Shown piece after piece: positions 34,812-43,806 of a stretch of 64,000 nt of DNA (within the stretch, counting starts at the first letter, position 1; each line of letters opens with the position of its first letter). The stretch comes from Flavobacterium haoranii (lineage in GTDB: Bacteria > Bacteroidota > Bacteroidia > Flavobacteriales > Flavobacteriaceae): contig QKBC01000025.1 of the NCBI GenBank assembly GCA_003246205.1, positions 62,001-126,000 of the forward strand. Reading direction: 5' to 3'. Below the pieces are notes generated by a model that was not told where the DNA came from, did not search any database, and saw only the letters and a list, made by a program, of their open reading frames with translations. The position numbers were made by a program, and so were the translations under genes.

Positions 34812-36095
34812 ATGTCAAAAACTGCAATATTAGAGATCGATGGCAATAAATATGAGTTTCCTGTAATTGTAGGAACTGAAAATGAAGCTGCTATCGATAT
34901 AGAAAAGTTGCGTGCCGTAACTGGCGCTATAACTATCGATCCTGGCTATAAAAATACAGGTTCTTGTAAAAGTGAAATTACATTCTTAGACGGAGAGGAA
35001 GGAATTTTACGTTACAGAGGATACACTATTGAAGATTTAGCTGAAAAAGCATCTTTTCTAGAAGTATCATATTTATTGATTTTTGGTGAGTTGCCAACAA
35101 CAGCTCAGCTTGAAAAGTTTGAAAATGACATTAGAAAATATACACTAGTAAGTGAGGAAATGAAAAGCATCATCGATGGTTTTCCAAGAACAGCTCACCC
35201 AATGGGGGTTTTATCATCCTTGACAAGCGCTTTAACAGCATTCAATCCAAAATCAGTGAATGTTGAAAATGAAAAAGAACTATACAATGCGGTTTGTAAG
35301 ACAATAGGTAAATTTTTAGTGATTGCCACTTGGACTTTCAGAAAAAGAATGGGATATCCTTTAAATTACTATGATAACACAAAAGGATATGTAGAAAACT
35401 TCATGCGTTTAATGTTTGAATTACCAACTGGTCCATACAAAGCAGATCAAAAAGTAATAACAGCTTTAGATAAATTGTTTATTCTACATGCTGATCACGA
35501 ACAAAACTGCTCTACTTCAACAGTAAGAATTGTTGGTTCTTCTCATGCAGGTTTATTTGCGTCAATTTCTGCAGGTGTTTCTGCTCTTTGGGGACCATTA
35601 CATGGTGGTGCTAACCAAGCGGTATTAGAAATGCTTCAGGAAATCCATGATAATGGTGGTGATGTTGCTAAATTTGTATTAAAGGCAAAAGATAAGAATG
35701 ATCCGTTCCGTTTAATGGGATTCGGACACCGAGTGTATAAAAACTTTGACCCTAGAGCAACTATTATCAAAAAAGCAGCTGATGACGTATTAGGAGCATT
35801 AGGAGTTGATGATCCATTATTAGATATCGCTAAACAATTAGAAAAAGTAGCTTTAGAGGACGAATATTTCAAATCAAGAAACTTATATCCGAATGTAGAT
35901 TTCTATTCAGGAATCATTTACCGAGCTATGGGAATCCCTGTAGAAATGTTCACAGTATTGTTTGCTATTGGTCGTCTGCCGGGATGGATTGCACAATGGA
36001 AAGAAATGCGTTTAAACAAAGAACCTATCGGACGTCCGCGTCAGGTATATACCGGTTCTCCGCTTAGAGCTTTTAAAGAAGTAAAAGATAGATAA
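34812..36095 (+). CDS. gltA: Citrate synthase
   Basis: LHADHEQNCSTSTVRIVGSSHAG; GFGHRVYKNFDPRA. Confidence 0.98.
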   Translation: MSKTAILEIDGNKYEFPVIVGTENEAAIDIEKLRAVTGAITIDPGYKNTGSCKSEITFLDGEEGILRYRGYTIEDLAEKASFLEVSYLLIFGELPTTAQLEKFENDIRKYTLVSEEMKSIIDGFPRTAHPMGVLSSLTSALTAFNPKSVNVENEKELYNAVCKTIGKFLVIATWTFRKRMGYPLNYYDNTKGYVENFMRLMFELPTGPYKADQKVITALDKLFILHADHEQNCSTSTVRIVGSSHAGLFASISAGVSALWGPLHGGANQAVLEMLQEIHDNGGDVAKFVLKAKDKNDPFRLMGFGHRVYKNFDPRATIIKKAADDVLGALGVDDPLLDIAKQLEKVALEDEYFKSRNLYPNVDFYSGIIYRAMGIPVEMFTVLFAIGRLPGWIAQWKEMRLNKEPIGRPRQVYTGSPLRAFKEVKDR

Positions 36096-36096
36096 T

Positions 36097-36124
36097 AAAA
36101 ATCCCGAGAAATCGGGATTTTTTA
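36097..36124 (+). terminator. Terminator after gltA
   Basis: AAAAATCCCGA-gaaa-TCGGGATTTTT. Confidence 0.88.
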
Positions 36125-36138
36125 TTTTTAAGCAGTTT

Positions 36139-36167
36139 TTGGCGCAAAGGTCTTTTTTCTATATTTG
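36139..36167 (+). promoter_or_regulatory. Flavobacterial-type promoter for the amidinotransferase gene
   Basis: TTG 36139-36141, 18 nt spacer, TATATTTG 36160-36167. Confidence 0.55.
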
Positions 36168-36186
36168 TGCAAACCAAAAACAAACT

Positions 36187-37101
36187 ATGCTAAAACTGAA
36201 CATTAAAAATGAAACTTCTCGTTTGAGGGCTGTAATTCTAGGAACAGCTCAAAGTAACGGACCTACGCCTGAAGCTAGTGAAGCCTATGACCCCAAATCA
36301 TTAGAACACATTTTAGCAGGTACTTATCCGGTTGAAGAGGATATGATTAAAGAAATGGAAGCTTTTAACGAAGTATTTCAAAAATATGAAGTGCAAGTTT
36401 TTCGTCCTGAAATCATCGAAAATTACAACCAGATTTTCACTCGGGATATAGGATTCGTAATTGATGATTTTTTTATTAAGGCCAATATACTACCCGATAG
36501 AGAACGAGAATTAGATGCGATTCAATATGTTATTGACCAAATAGATCCGGCTAAAGTAATAAGACCGCCGGAAGAAGTACATATTGAAGGAGGAGATGTA
36601 ATGCCTTGGAATGAACATATTTTTATCGGAACCTATAAAGGTAGTGATTATAAAGATTACATTACGGCTAGAACCAATATGCAAGGGGTGAATTTTATCA
36701 AGGAAATGTTCCCTAATAAAATTGTAAAAGAGTTCGATCTGGTAAAATCAAGAATTGAACCCAGAGACAATGCCTTGCATTTAGATTGTTGTTTTCAGCC
36801 GGTAGGAACGGATAAAGGAATTATCTATAAGAGCGGTTTTCGCGAAGAAGCCGATTATTTATATCTGGTAGATCTTTTCGGAAGAGAAAATTTGTTTCAC
36901 ATCGAAAGAGAAGAAATGTATTACATGAATTCCAATGTTTTTTCAATTGCTCCTGATGTTGTGGTTTCTGAAAAAAAATTTACAAGATTGAATAATTGGT
37001 TGAGAGAAAACGGATTTACAGTTGAAGAAATTCCGTATGCTGAAATTTCAAAACAAGAAGGTTTATTAAGGTGCTCAACCTTGCCACTGATTAGAGATTA
37101 A
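36187..37101 (+). CDS. Amidinotransferase/arginine deiminase-fold (dimethylargininase-related) protein
   Basis: HIEGGDVMPWNEH, ALHLDCCFQPVG, C-terminal Cys GLLRCSTLPLIRD; ATG at 36187 follows the promoter, so the ORF-track 36139 start is too early. Confidence 0.85.
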   Translation: MLKLNIKNETSRLRAVILGTAQSNGPTPEASEAYDPKSLEHILAGTYPVEEDMIKEMEAFNEVFQKYEVQVFRPEIIENYNQIFTRDIGFVIDDFFIKANILPDRERELDAIQYVIDQIDPAKVIRPPEEVHIEGGDVMPWNEHIFIGTYKGSDYKDYITARTNMQGVNFIKEMFPNKIVKEFDLVKSRIEPRDNALHLDCCFQPVGTDKGIIYKSGFREEADYLYLVDLFGRENLFHIEREEMYYMNSNVFSIAPDVVVSEKKFTRLNNWLRENGFTVEEIPYAEISKQEGLLRCSTLPLIRD

Positions 37102-37263
37102 ATGAAAACTTTCTATTTTGTAATTGTTTTTCCGATAATTGTTATAAGTGCAATCATTTATATTGTTAAAAACACAAAAAATCCCAATGAAAAAAATGTT
37201 GTAACTAAGGAATATGATTTTTCAGTAAAAGATAAAGAAGAAAAAAATGAATCAAACAACTAA
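37102..37263 (+). CDS. Small single-pass membrane protein (53 aa)
   Basis: MKTFYFVIVFPIIVISAIIYIVKNTKNPNEKNVVTKEYDFSVKDKEEKNESNN; starts at the preceding stop and overlaps the ctlX start by 17 nt. Confidence 0.55.
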   Translation: MKTFYFVIVFPIIVISAIIYIVKNTKNPNEKNVVTKEYDFSVKDKEEKNESNN

Positions 37264-38182
37264 TACAATAGTAATGATTCGTCCTGTGGCTTTTCGCATG
37301 AACGAACAAACTGCTGTGAATAATTATTACCAAAAAGTTTTGGATAATTTATTGCCGGCAACAGTAAATACAAAAGCGCAAGAAGAATTTGACGCTTATG
37401 TTGAAAAATTAAGAACTATAGGTGTCAATGTAATTGTGATAGATGATACTATTGACCCGGATACACCGGATAGCATTTTTCCGAATAACTGGATTTCTTT
37501 TCATGAAAATGGCGATGTTGTTTTGTATCCTATGTTTGCTGAAAATCGTCGTTTAGAACGCCGCGAAGATATTTTAGATATTCTCGAAGAAAAAGGCTTT
37601 GTAATCAATGATATCATGGATTACACTTCTGCAGAAGAAGACAATATTTTTTTAGAAGGAACAGGAAGTATTATTTTAGATAGAGCTAATGAAATAGCTT
37701 ATTGTGCTTTATCGCCAAGAGCCGATGAAGAGCTTTTCATTGAATTTTGTGAAGATTTTGAATATACTCCGGTTATTTTTGAAGCTTATCAAACAGTTAA
37801 CGGAGAAAGAAAGCATATTTATCACACAAATGTAATGATGTGCATTGCAGAAACTTTTGCAGTTATCTGTGCAGATTGTATAGACGATAAAGCTGAACGT
37901 AAAATGGTTTTGGAAGCCTTGAAAAAATCAGGAAAAGAAGTTATCTTTATTACCGAAGACCAAGTCAATAATTTTGCCGGAAATATGTTGCAGGTTCGCG
38001 GTGCTAACGATGAACGATTTTTAGTAATGAGTAATGCGGCTTATCAGTCTTTAACGAAAGATCAGATTGCTAAAATCGAGAAGCACTGCAAAATTGTCTA
38101 TGCAAGTTTAGATATTATTGAGGCTTGCGGTGGAGGAAGCGCACGTTGCATGATGGCTGAAGTATTTTTACCAATAGAATAG
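37247..38182 (+). CDS. ctlX: Amidinotransferase-fold citrulline utilisation hydrolase-type protein (CtlX)
   Basis: DSIFPNNWISFHENG; C-terminal catalytic Cys CGGGSARCMMAEVFLP. Confidence 0.85.
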   Translation: MNQTTNTIVMIRPVAFRMNEQTAVNNYYQKVLDNLLPATVNTKAQEEFDAYVEKLRTIGVNVIVIDDTIDPDTPDSIFPNNWISFHENGDVVLYPMFAENRRLERREDILDILEEKGFVINDIMDYTSAEEDNIFLEGTGSIILDRANEIAYCALSPRADEELFIEFCEDFEYTPVIFEAYQTVNGERKHIYHTNVMMCIAETFAVICADCIDDKAERKMVLEALKKSGKEVIFITEDQVNNFAGNMLQVRGANDERFLVMSNAAYQSLTKDQIAKIEKHCKIVYASLDIIEACGGGSARCMMAEVFLPIE

Positions 38183-38184
38183 AA

Positions 38185-38598
38185 ATGTTATCAAGAAAAA
38201 CAAAATACGGGTTAAAAGCACTGATTTATATTGCTAAGCAAGATAAATCAGTACCCGTATTGATTTCTGAAATTGCTGAAAAAGAGCATATTTCTAAAAA
38301 GTTTTTAGAAACTATATTACTAGATTTGAAGAAATTCGGTATTCTAGGTTCTAAAATGGGAAAAGGAGGAGGCTACTATTTGCTTAAAGATCCTAAAGAA
38401 ATAAAAGTTGCCAGTATCATCAGGGTTCTGGATGGACCAATTGCACTTTTGCCTTGTGTAAGTCTTAATTTTTATGAGAAATGCGATGATTGCCCAAGTG
38501 AAGAAACCTGTGCTTTGAATAAACTGATGATTCAGGTAAGAGATAATGCTTTGTCTATCTTAGAAAAGCAGTCATTATATGATTTGGCAAGTTTTTAA
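38185..38598 (+). CDS. Rrf2-family transcriptional regulator
   Basis: MLSRKTKYGLKALIYIAK...ISEIAEKEHISKKFLETILLDLKK; Cys cluster PCVSLNFYEKCDDCPSEETC. Confidence 0.95.
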   Translation: MLSRKTKYGLKALIYIAKQDKSVPVLISEIAEKEHISKKFLETILLDLKKFGILGSKMGKGGGYYLLKDPKEIKVASIIRVLDGPIALLPCVSLNFYEKCDDCPSEETCALNKLMIQVRDNALSILEKQSLYDLASF

Positions 38599-38616
38599 AA
38601 AAATTTAATCAAATAA

Positions 38617-38648
38617 TCTATTAATTCTATAGACTAATTGTATATTTG
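38617..38648 (+). promoter_or_regulatory. Promoter/operator region of DUF2061-cysH
   Basis: TCTAT-taattct-ATAGA inverted repeat (38617-38633) just upstream of TATATTTG (38641-38648). Confidence 0.45.
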
Positions 38649-38667
38649 AAAACTGAAACTGAAAGTT

Positions 38668-38904
38668 ATGTTTTTAGATTTATTAAGAACCAAAAAAACA
38701 GGAGAAATTGTAAGTAGGGATACTAAGATTTCGGCTTGTAAAGCTATAACATGGCGATTGTTAGGAACGATAGATACCATGATTATTTCCTTCATTATGA
38801 CGGGTAATGTAAAAATTGCTTTTTCTATAGGAAGTTTTGAAGTATTTACTAAAATGGTATTGTATTTTATTCACGAAAGAGTTTGGGCAAAATGGACAAA
38901 ATAA
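38668..38904 (+). CDS. DUF2061 membrane protein (single domain)
   Basis: SACKAITWRLLGTIDTMIISFIMTGNVKIAFSIGSFEVFTKMVLYFIHERVWAKW. Confidence 0.9.
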   Translation: MFLDLLRTKKTGEIVSRDTKISACKAITWRLLGTIDTMIISFIMTGNVKIAFSIGSFEVFTKMVLYFIHERVWAKWTK

Positions 38905-39620
38905 CACAAGAGACATTGAACGATTGGAACGAGCAAATCAATCAATTGTCATTGGAAGAAAGTATAGCATTAGTTTTAAAACATGCCGAAGGAAAAATAG
39001 TCTTTTCGACTTCTTTCGGAATAGAAGATCAGGTTATAACGCATTATCTTAATCCTCATTATGATAAAGTTGAATTTTTTACATTAGATACCGGGCGGCA
39101 GTTTAATGAAACTTATGAAGTTTTTCAAAAAACACAAAGCAAATATTCAAAGTTGAAAATAAAAACGTACTACCCGGAAGAGGCTGATATACAAGAATAT
39201 TATCAAAAATCGGGAGTTAATGGTTTTTACAACAGTATAGAAGAGCGTAAGCAATGTTGTTTTATTCGGAAAGTAAAACCCTTGAATAAGGCTTTACAAG
39301 GAGCTTCAGTATGGATTACCGGTTTACGGGCAGAACAATCTGCTAATAGGGAAAGTATGCGGTTTTTAGAATGGGATGCCGATCATCAATTAATTAAGTT
39401 CAATCCGCTGCTTCATTTTACTTTAAAAGAAGTAGAAGCAGAAGTGGAACAATATAATATTCCAATTAATAGTTTGTATAAAAAAGGCTTTTTAAGTATC
39501 GGTTGTGCACCATGTACCAGGGCTTTAGAACTAGGAGAAGAGTTTAGAGCTGGGCGTTGGTGGTGGGAAAACGGTAAAAAAGAATGTGGATTACATATCC
39601 ACATTGATCAAAATAGTTAG
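38883..39620 (+). CDS. cysH: Assimilatory phosphoadenylyl/adenylyl-sulfate reductase (APS-reductase type, Fe-S ligand cysteines present)
   Basis: ERKQCCFIRKVKPLNKAL and IGCAPCTRALELGEEFRAGRWWWE...KKECGLH; overlaps the DUF2061 stop by 22 nt. Confidence 0.92.
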   Translation: MGKMDKITQETLNDWNEQINQLSLEESIALVLKHAEGKIVFSTSFGIEDQVITHYLNPHYDKVEFFTLDTGRQFNETYEVFQKTQSKYSKLKIKTYYPEEADIQEYYQKSGVNGFYNSIEERKQCCFIRKVKPLNKALQGASVWITGLRAEQSANRESMRFLEWDADHQLIKFNPLLHFTLKEVEAEVEQYNIPINSLYKKGFLSIGCAPCTRALELGEEFRAGRWWWENGKKECGLHIHIDQNS

Positions 39621-39714
39621 CAATGCTTTTCTATATAAGAATAGTGTTAATTTAGTTTCTGAACTTATGCTTACCACAAATAACGCTTCTAATTAGGATA
39701 ATGATTTATCTATG

Positions 39715-40338
39715 TTATATTCCTTTGTAAATATTGATAATTGCACTAATAATGTACTGGATACCAATTGCAATTACAATAAAACCGATAATTCGGGAAA
39801 TAGCAACAATACCCGACGCTCCTAAAATGCGTGATAAATAATTGGCACTTCTTAAGATTAAGAAAATTACTAATGCTACAGCTAAAACAGCAGCACAACA
39901 AATAAGTTTAGAAACTATAGTGGTATGTTCTTGATATAATGCAATTAGTAAAGAAATAGATCCGGGCCCGGCAAGCATAGGAATCGCTAAAGGGCTTAAG
40001 GCTATGTCATTTCTGTTTCTGGCGTCATTTGCTACTTTTTTGTTAACACCTCTTTTTTTGCTAAAGTTGCCATTTAGTAAGGAAAAACCGGAAGTTAGGA
40101 TTAAAATACCGCCGGCAATACGTAGCGAGTCAATGCTGATGCCAAAAAACTTTAAAACATATTCTCCGGCAAAATAAGAAATCAGCAAAATGATAGTTAC
40201 ATTGATAGCTGCCCAAAGAGAAATTCGAGAACGCTCTTGTTTTGAATCATCTTGGGTTAATCCCACAAAAATAGGTATAGCTCCTAAGGGATTTAAAACT
40301 GAAAATAAAGCAGCAAAAATGTAAATGAATTGTTCCAT
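39715..40338 (-). CDS. MarC-family membrane protein
   Basis: FAALFSVLNPLGAIPIFVGLT; LAIPMLAGPGSISLLIAL. Confidence 0.9.
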   Translation of the reverse strand: MEQFIYIFAALFSVLNPLGAIPIFVGLTQDDSKQERSRISLWAAINVTIILLISYFAGEYVLKFFGISIDSLRIAGGILILTSGFSLLNGNFSKKRGVNKKVANDARNRNDIALSPLAIPMLAGPGSISLLIALYQEHTTIVSKLICCAAVLAVALVIFLILRSANYLSRILGASGIVAISRIIGFIVIAIGIQYIISAIINIYKGI

Positions 40339-40447
40339 GTTTTTTTGGCAAAAATACTGTGGGTTATTGTGTGTGGAAATTAAAATAATGTTATTTCAAA
40401 GTTATGATTAAAATTTAATTTTGCTAACTTTATGAAAAATATTCTGC

Positions 40448-40804
40448 ATGAAAACTTTAGTTATCGGTGCTACTACAAATAAAGAACGTTATGCTTATCG
40501 AGCTATCAATAGTTTGATTGATAAAAGTCACCAAGTAGTAGCCATCGGTGTAAAACCGGGAATGGCTTTAGATGTTACTATTGAAACCGAAAAAATCCCT
40601 TTTAAAAGCATAGACACAGTTACCCTTTATATAAATCCTACAATACAAAAGGAGTATTATGATTATGTGATTTCTCTCAAACCAAGACGAGTTATCTTTA
40701 ATCCCGGAACTGAAAATACGGAATTTGTACAACTTCTGGAGCAAAACGGTATTGAGTCAGAAATAGCTTGTACTTTAGTATTACTTGCGACGAACCAATA
40801 TTAA
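40448..40804 (+). CDS. CoA-binding domain protein
   Basis: MKTLVIGATTNKERYAYRAINSL...FNPGTENTEF. Confidence 0.85.
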   Translation: MKTLVIGATTNKERYAYRAINSLIDKSHQVVAIGVKPGMALDVTIETEKIPFKSIDTVTLYINPTIQKEYYDYVISLKPRRVIFNPGTENTEFVQLLEQNGIESEIACTLVLLATNQY

Positions 40805-42223
40805 GCCTAAAAAGGTTAACAATCCATTTATAATTAGAATTTCAAACCCAAAATTGAAAGGCAGTAAATACTGGCTGGTGCTGTCCAGAAATAAAGAGAT
40901 GAAAACGGCCGAAAGAGCAATAATAGGCGTGTTGTAATCTTTTATTTTCCATTTGGTAAATAGACCAAAACTGAACAAGCCCAAGAGAGGTCCGTAAGTA
41001 AATCCGGCAAACTTAAAAACCTTGTCAATTAAACTGGAATCGTGGAAAGCATATTTAAAAAAGAGAATAATAAAGATTGAAATAAAAACAAATACAAGAT
41101 GAATCCTTTTTCGGAGCTTTATTTGTTGTGTTTCAGAGTATTTGTTTTCAATGTCCAAAATGTCAATACAAAAAGTTGTTGTTAAAGAAGTTAAAGAGCT
41201 GTCAGCGCTGGAAAAAGCTGCGGCAATAAGCCCTAATAGAAAACTGAATGCGACTGTAATGCCTAAATAATGATTAGCTAAAATAGGAAATAGTTGATCG
41301 CCATGTGCCTCAATATTGTATTTTAAAGCATATTCTGTAAACAATAAACCTAATACCAGAAAGAAGAAATTAACAACAGTTAATACTATTGTGAACCAAA
41401 ACATATTCTTTTGAGCATCTTTTAAACTGCGGCAAGTTAAGTTTTTCTGCATCATATCCTGATCAAGTCCGGTCATAACAATTGCAATGAAAGCACCGGA
41501 TAAGAATTGTTTCCAAAAGTAATTCGGGAGTTTCGGGTTCTCAAAAAAGAAAGTTTTAGAAAAATTACTTTCCGCAATAAAATCAGCAAAATTGGAAATG
41601 TTCAATCCTAAATCAGAGGAAACAACATAAATACATATCCCAACAGATAATAACATGAAAAATGTCTGCAAGGTATCCGTGAAGATAATAGTTTTGATTC
41701 CTGATTTAAAAGTATAAAGCCAGATTAAGATAATAGTTGCAGTAACAGTAACCCAGTAAGGTATTCCCAGTGGTTCAAAAACTAAAGTTTGCAGTACGTC
41801 TGCAACAAGTAGTAATCGAAGATTGGCTCCTACAGTTCTGGAAATGATAAAGAACCATGACCCTGTTTTATACGTTTGATTACCAAACCTATCTTTTAGA
41901 TAAGTGTAAATAGTAGTAAGATTCAGTTTGTAATATAACGGAAGCAAAACTACTCCAATAGTGAAATAACCTAATATATAGCCTAAGACCAACTGAAAAT
42001 AAGTGAATTGAGAAGCTTCTACTTTTCCCGGGACTGAAATAAAAGTGACTCCGGAAAGAGAAGCTCCGATCATACCAAAAGCAACTAAATACCACGGAGA
42101 TTGTTTGTTGGCTTTGAAAAAGGTATTATTACTTTCGTTATCGTTTCGGGTAGTAAGAAAAGAAATAAGAATTAAAACGGCAAAATAGGCTAATATTAAA
42201 AAAAGAATGGAAATAGGTTGCAT
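40781..42223 (-). CDS. Sodium:solute symporter family protein
   Basis: 480 aa polytopic; GMIGASLSGVTFISVPG; AAAFSSADSSLTSLTTTF. Confidence 0.92.
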   Translation of the reverse strand: MQPISILFLILAYFAVLILISFLTTRNDNESNNTFFKANKQSPWYLVAFGMIGASLSGVTFISVPGKVEASQFTYFQLVLGYILGYFTIGVVLLPLYYKLNLTTIYTYLKDRFGNQTYKTGSWFFIISRTVGANLRLLLVADVLQTLVFEPLGIPYWVTVTATIILIWLYTFKSGIKTIIFTDTLQTFFMLLSVGICIYVVSSDLGLNISNFADFIAESNFSKTFFFENPKLPNYFWKQFLSGAFIAIVMTGLDQDMMQKNLTCRSLKDAQKNMFWFTIVLTVVNFFFLVLGLLFTEYALKYNIEAHGDQLFPILANHYLGITVAFSFLLGLIAAAFSSADSSLTSLTTTFCIDILDIENKYSETQQIKLRKRIHLVFVFISIFIILFFKYAFHDSSLIDKVFKFAGFTYGPLLGLFSFGLFTKWKIKDYNTPIIALSAVFISLFLDSTSQYLLPFNFGFEILIINGLLTFLGLILVRRK

Positions 42224-42297
42224 AATTTTTGATCTTTAAGCAAAGATAGAAGTTTTTAAGAGATTTAATTCCGGGATACTTTCGTATTTTTGTAACC

Positions 42298-42918
42298 ATG
42301 GAATTGCCTTCAAAATTATTAGAAAATGCAGTGAATGAAATTTCACAATTGCCGGGAATAGGAAAACGGACTGCCTTGCGTTTGGTGTTGCATTTATTGC
42401 GTCAGCCGATAGAACAAACCGGGGATTTGGCAAATGCATTACTCAAAGTACGAGAAGAAATAATGTATTGTTCTAATTGTCATAACATTTCAGACAAGGA
42501 AGTTTGTCAAATTTGCGAAAATCCAAGTCGTGATACTTCATTAGTTTGCGTGGTAGAAGATGTACGTGATGTTATGGCTATTGAAAATACCGGTACTTAT
42601 AAAGGAATTTATCATGTTTTGGGTGGTAAGATTAATCCTATTGAAGGAATTGGGCCAAGTCAGTTGAATATTGTCTCATTGGTCGAAAAAGTGAAAAGCA
42701 ATGATGTGAAAGAAGTGATTTTTGCCTTGAGTTCAACAATGGAAGGAGATACAACAATTTTTTACATCTATAAACAAATAAAAGATTATAACGTAAAAAC
42801 ATCTACAATTGCACGTGGAATAGCCGTTGGAGATGAGTTAGAGTATGCAGATGAAGTTACTTTAGGAAGAAGCTTACAACATCGGATTCCTTATGAGCAA
42901 TCGTTAAATCAATTATAG
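42298..42918 (+). CDS. recR: Recombination protein RecR
   Basis: [17 protein letters not shown]; zinc finger [16 protein letters not shown]; Toprim domain. Confidence 0.98.
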   Translation: MELPSKLLENAVNEISQLPGIGKRTALRLVLHLLRQPIEQTGDLANALLKVREEIMYCSNCHNISDKEVCQICENPSRDTSLVCVVEDVRDVMAIENTGTYKGIYHVLGGKINPIEGIGPSQLNIVSLVEKVKSNDVKEVIFALSSTMEGDTTIFYIYKQIKDYNVKTSTIARGIAVGDELEYADEVTLGRSLQHRIPYEQSLNQL

Positions 42919-42995
42919 TGCTTTTTTCAATAAAAAAGTGATTTATTTTTAGAAAATTTAATAGTAAAAACTATATTTGTTTCCACAAAAATAAG

Positions 42996-43799
42996 ATGAT
43001 GAAGTGTAAACGTTTTTTACAATTGGTGTTGGTTTTGACTTTCTTTACTTCTTGTATATCAAATAAGCAGTTGGTGTATTTGCAGGATGATGGGAAATCA
43101 AATGAATCTATTGAAATAAAATCGACCCAGACAAAACCTTACAGGGTACAAACAAATGATATCTTAAGTATCAATATAAAAGCACTTGATCAAAAATTGG
43201 TCGAGATGTTTAATCCTTCTACAAATACAGGGAATGCCCAACAGCAAAATTCGCCTCAGAATTTATATTTCAATGGTTTTGTGGTAGACGATCATGGAAA
43301 CATAAGAGTTCCGGTTTTGGGAGAAGTTAATGTAATGGGGTATACTTTGGAAGAGATTAGGTCAACTATTGAAAAGAGGCTTCTGGATGAGTATTTCAGA
43401 ACCCAGTCAAGACTTTTTGTGAATGTGAAATTAGCAGGTTTGCGTTACACCGTTAATGGTGAGATCGGTTCTCCGGGAACAAATGTACTTTATCAGGATA
43501 AAGCTAATATAATGGAAGCTATCGCTAATTCCGGAGATATAACGATGACCGGTGACCGTAAAAATGTACAAGTGATCCGAAAATATCCTTATGGATTTCA
43601 AACATATTATATTGATTTAACAAGTTCTAAAGCTGTAGAATCACCGGTTTTTTATTTGCAGCCTAATGATTACATCTATATTAAACCTTTGAAACAAAAA
43701 TCTTGGGGGACCGGAACAACAGGTATGCAAACAGTCAGTACTATTATAACAGCACTTTCACTGGTGACCACAACTATTTTATTAACTAGAAACCTATAA
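42996..43799 (+). CDS. Polysaccharide export outer-membrane lipoprotein (Wza-like)
   Basis: Lipobox FTSC; YRVQTNDILSINIKALD; SLBB-type domain. Confidence 0.93.
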   Translation: MMKCKRFLQLVLVLTFFTSCISNKQLVYLQDDGKSNESIEIKSTQTKPYRVQTNDILSINIKALDQKLVEMFNPSTNTGNAQQQNSPQNLYFNGFVVDDHGNIRVPVLGEVNVMGYTLEEIRSTIEKRLLDEYFRTQSRLFVNVKLAGLRYTVNGEIGSPGTNVLYQDKANIMEAIANSGDITMTGDRKNVQVIRKYPYGFQTYYIDLTSSKAVESPVFYLQPNDYIYIKPLKQKSWGTGTTGMQTVSTIITALSLVTTTILLTRNL

Positions 43800-43806
43800 A
43801 AAGAAG

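Noticed and set aside
42920-42942. CTTTTTT-caat-AAAAAAG hairpin after recR as a terminator
   Set aside because: Almost entirely A/T and short; in AT-rich DNA this is weak evidence.
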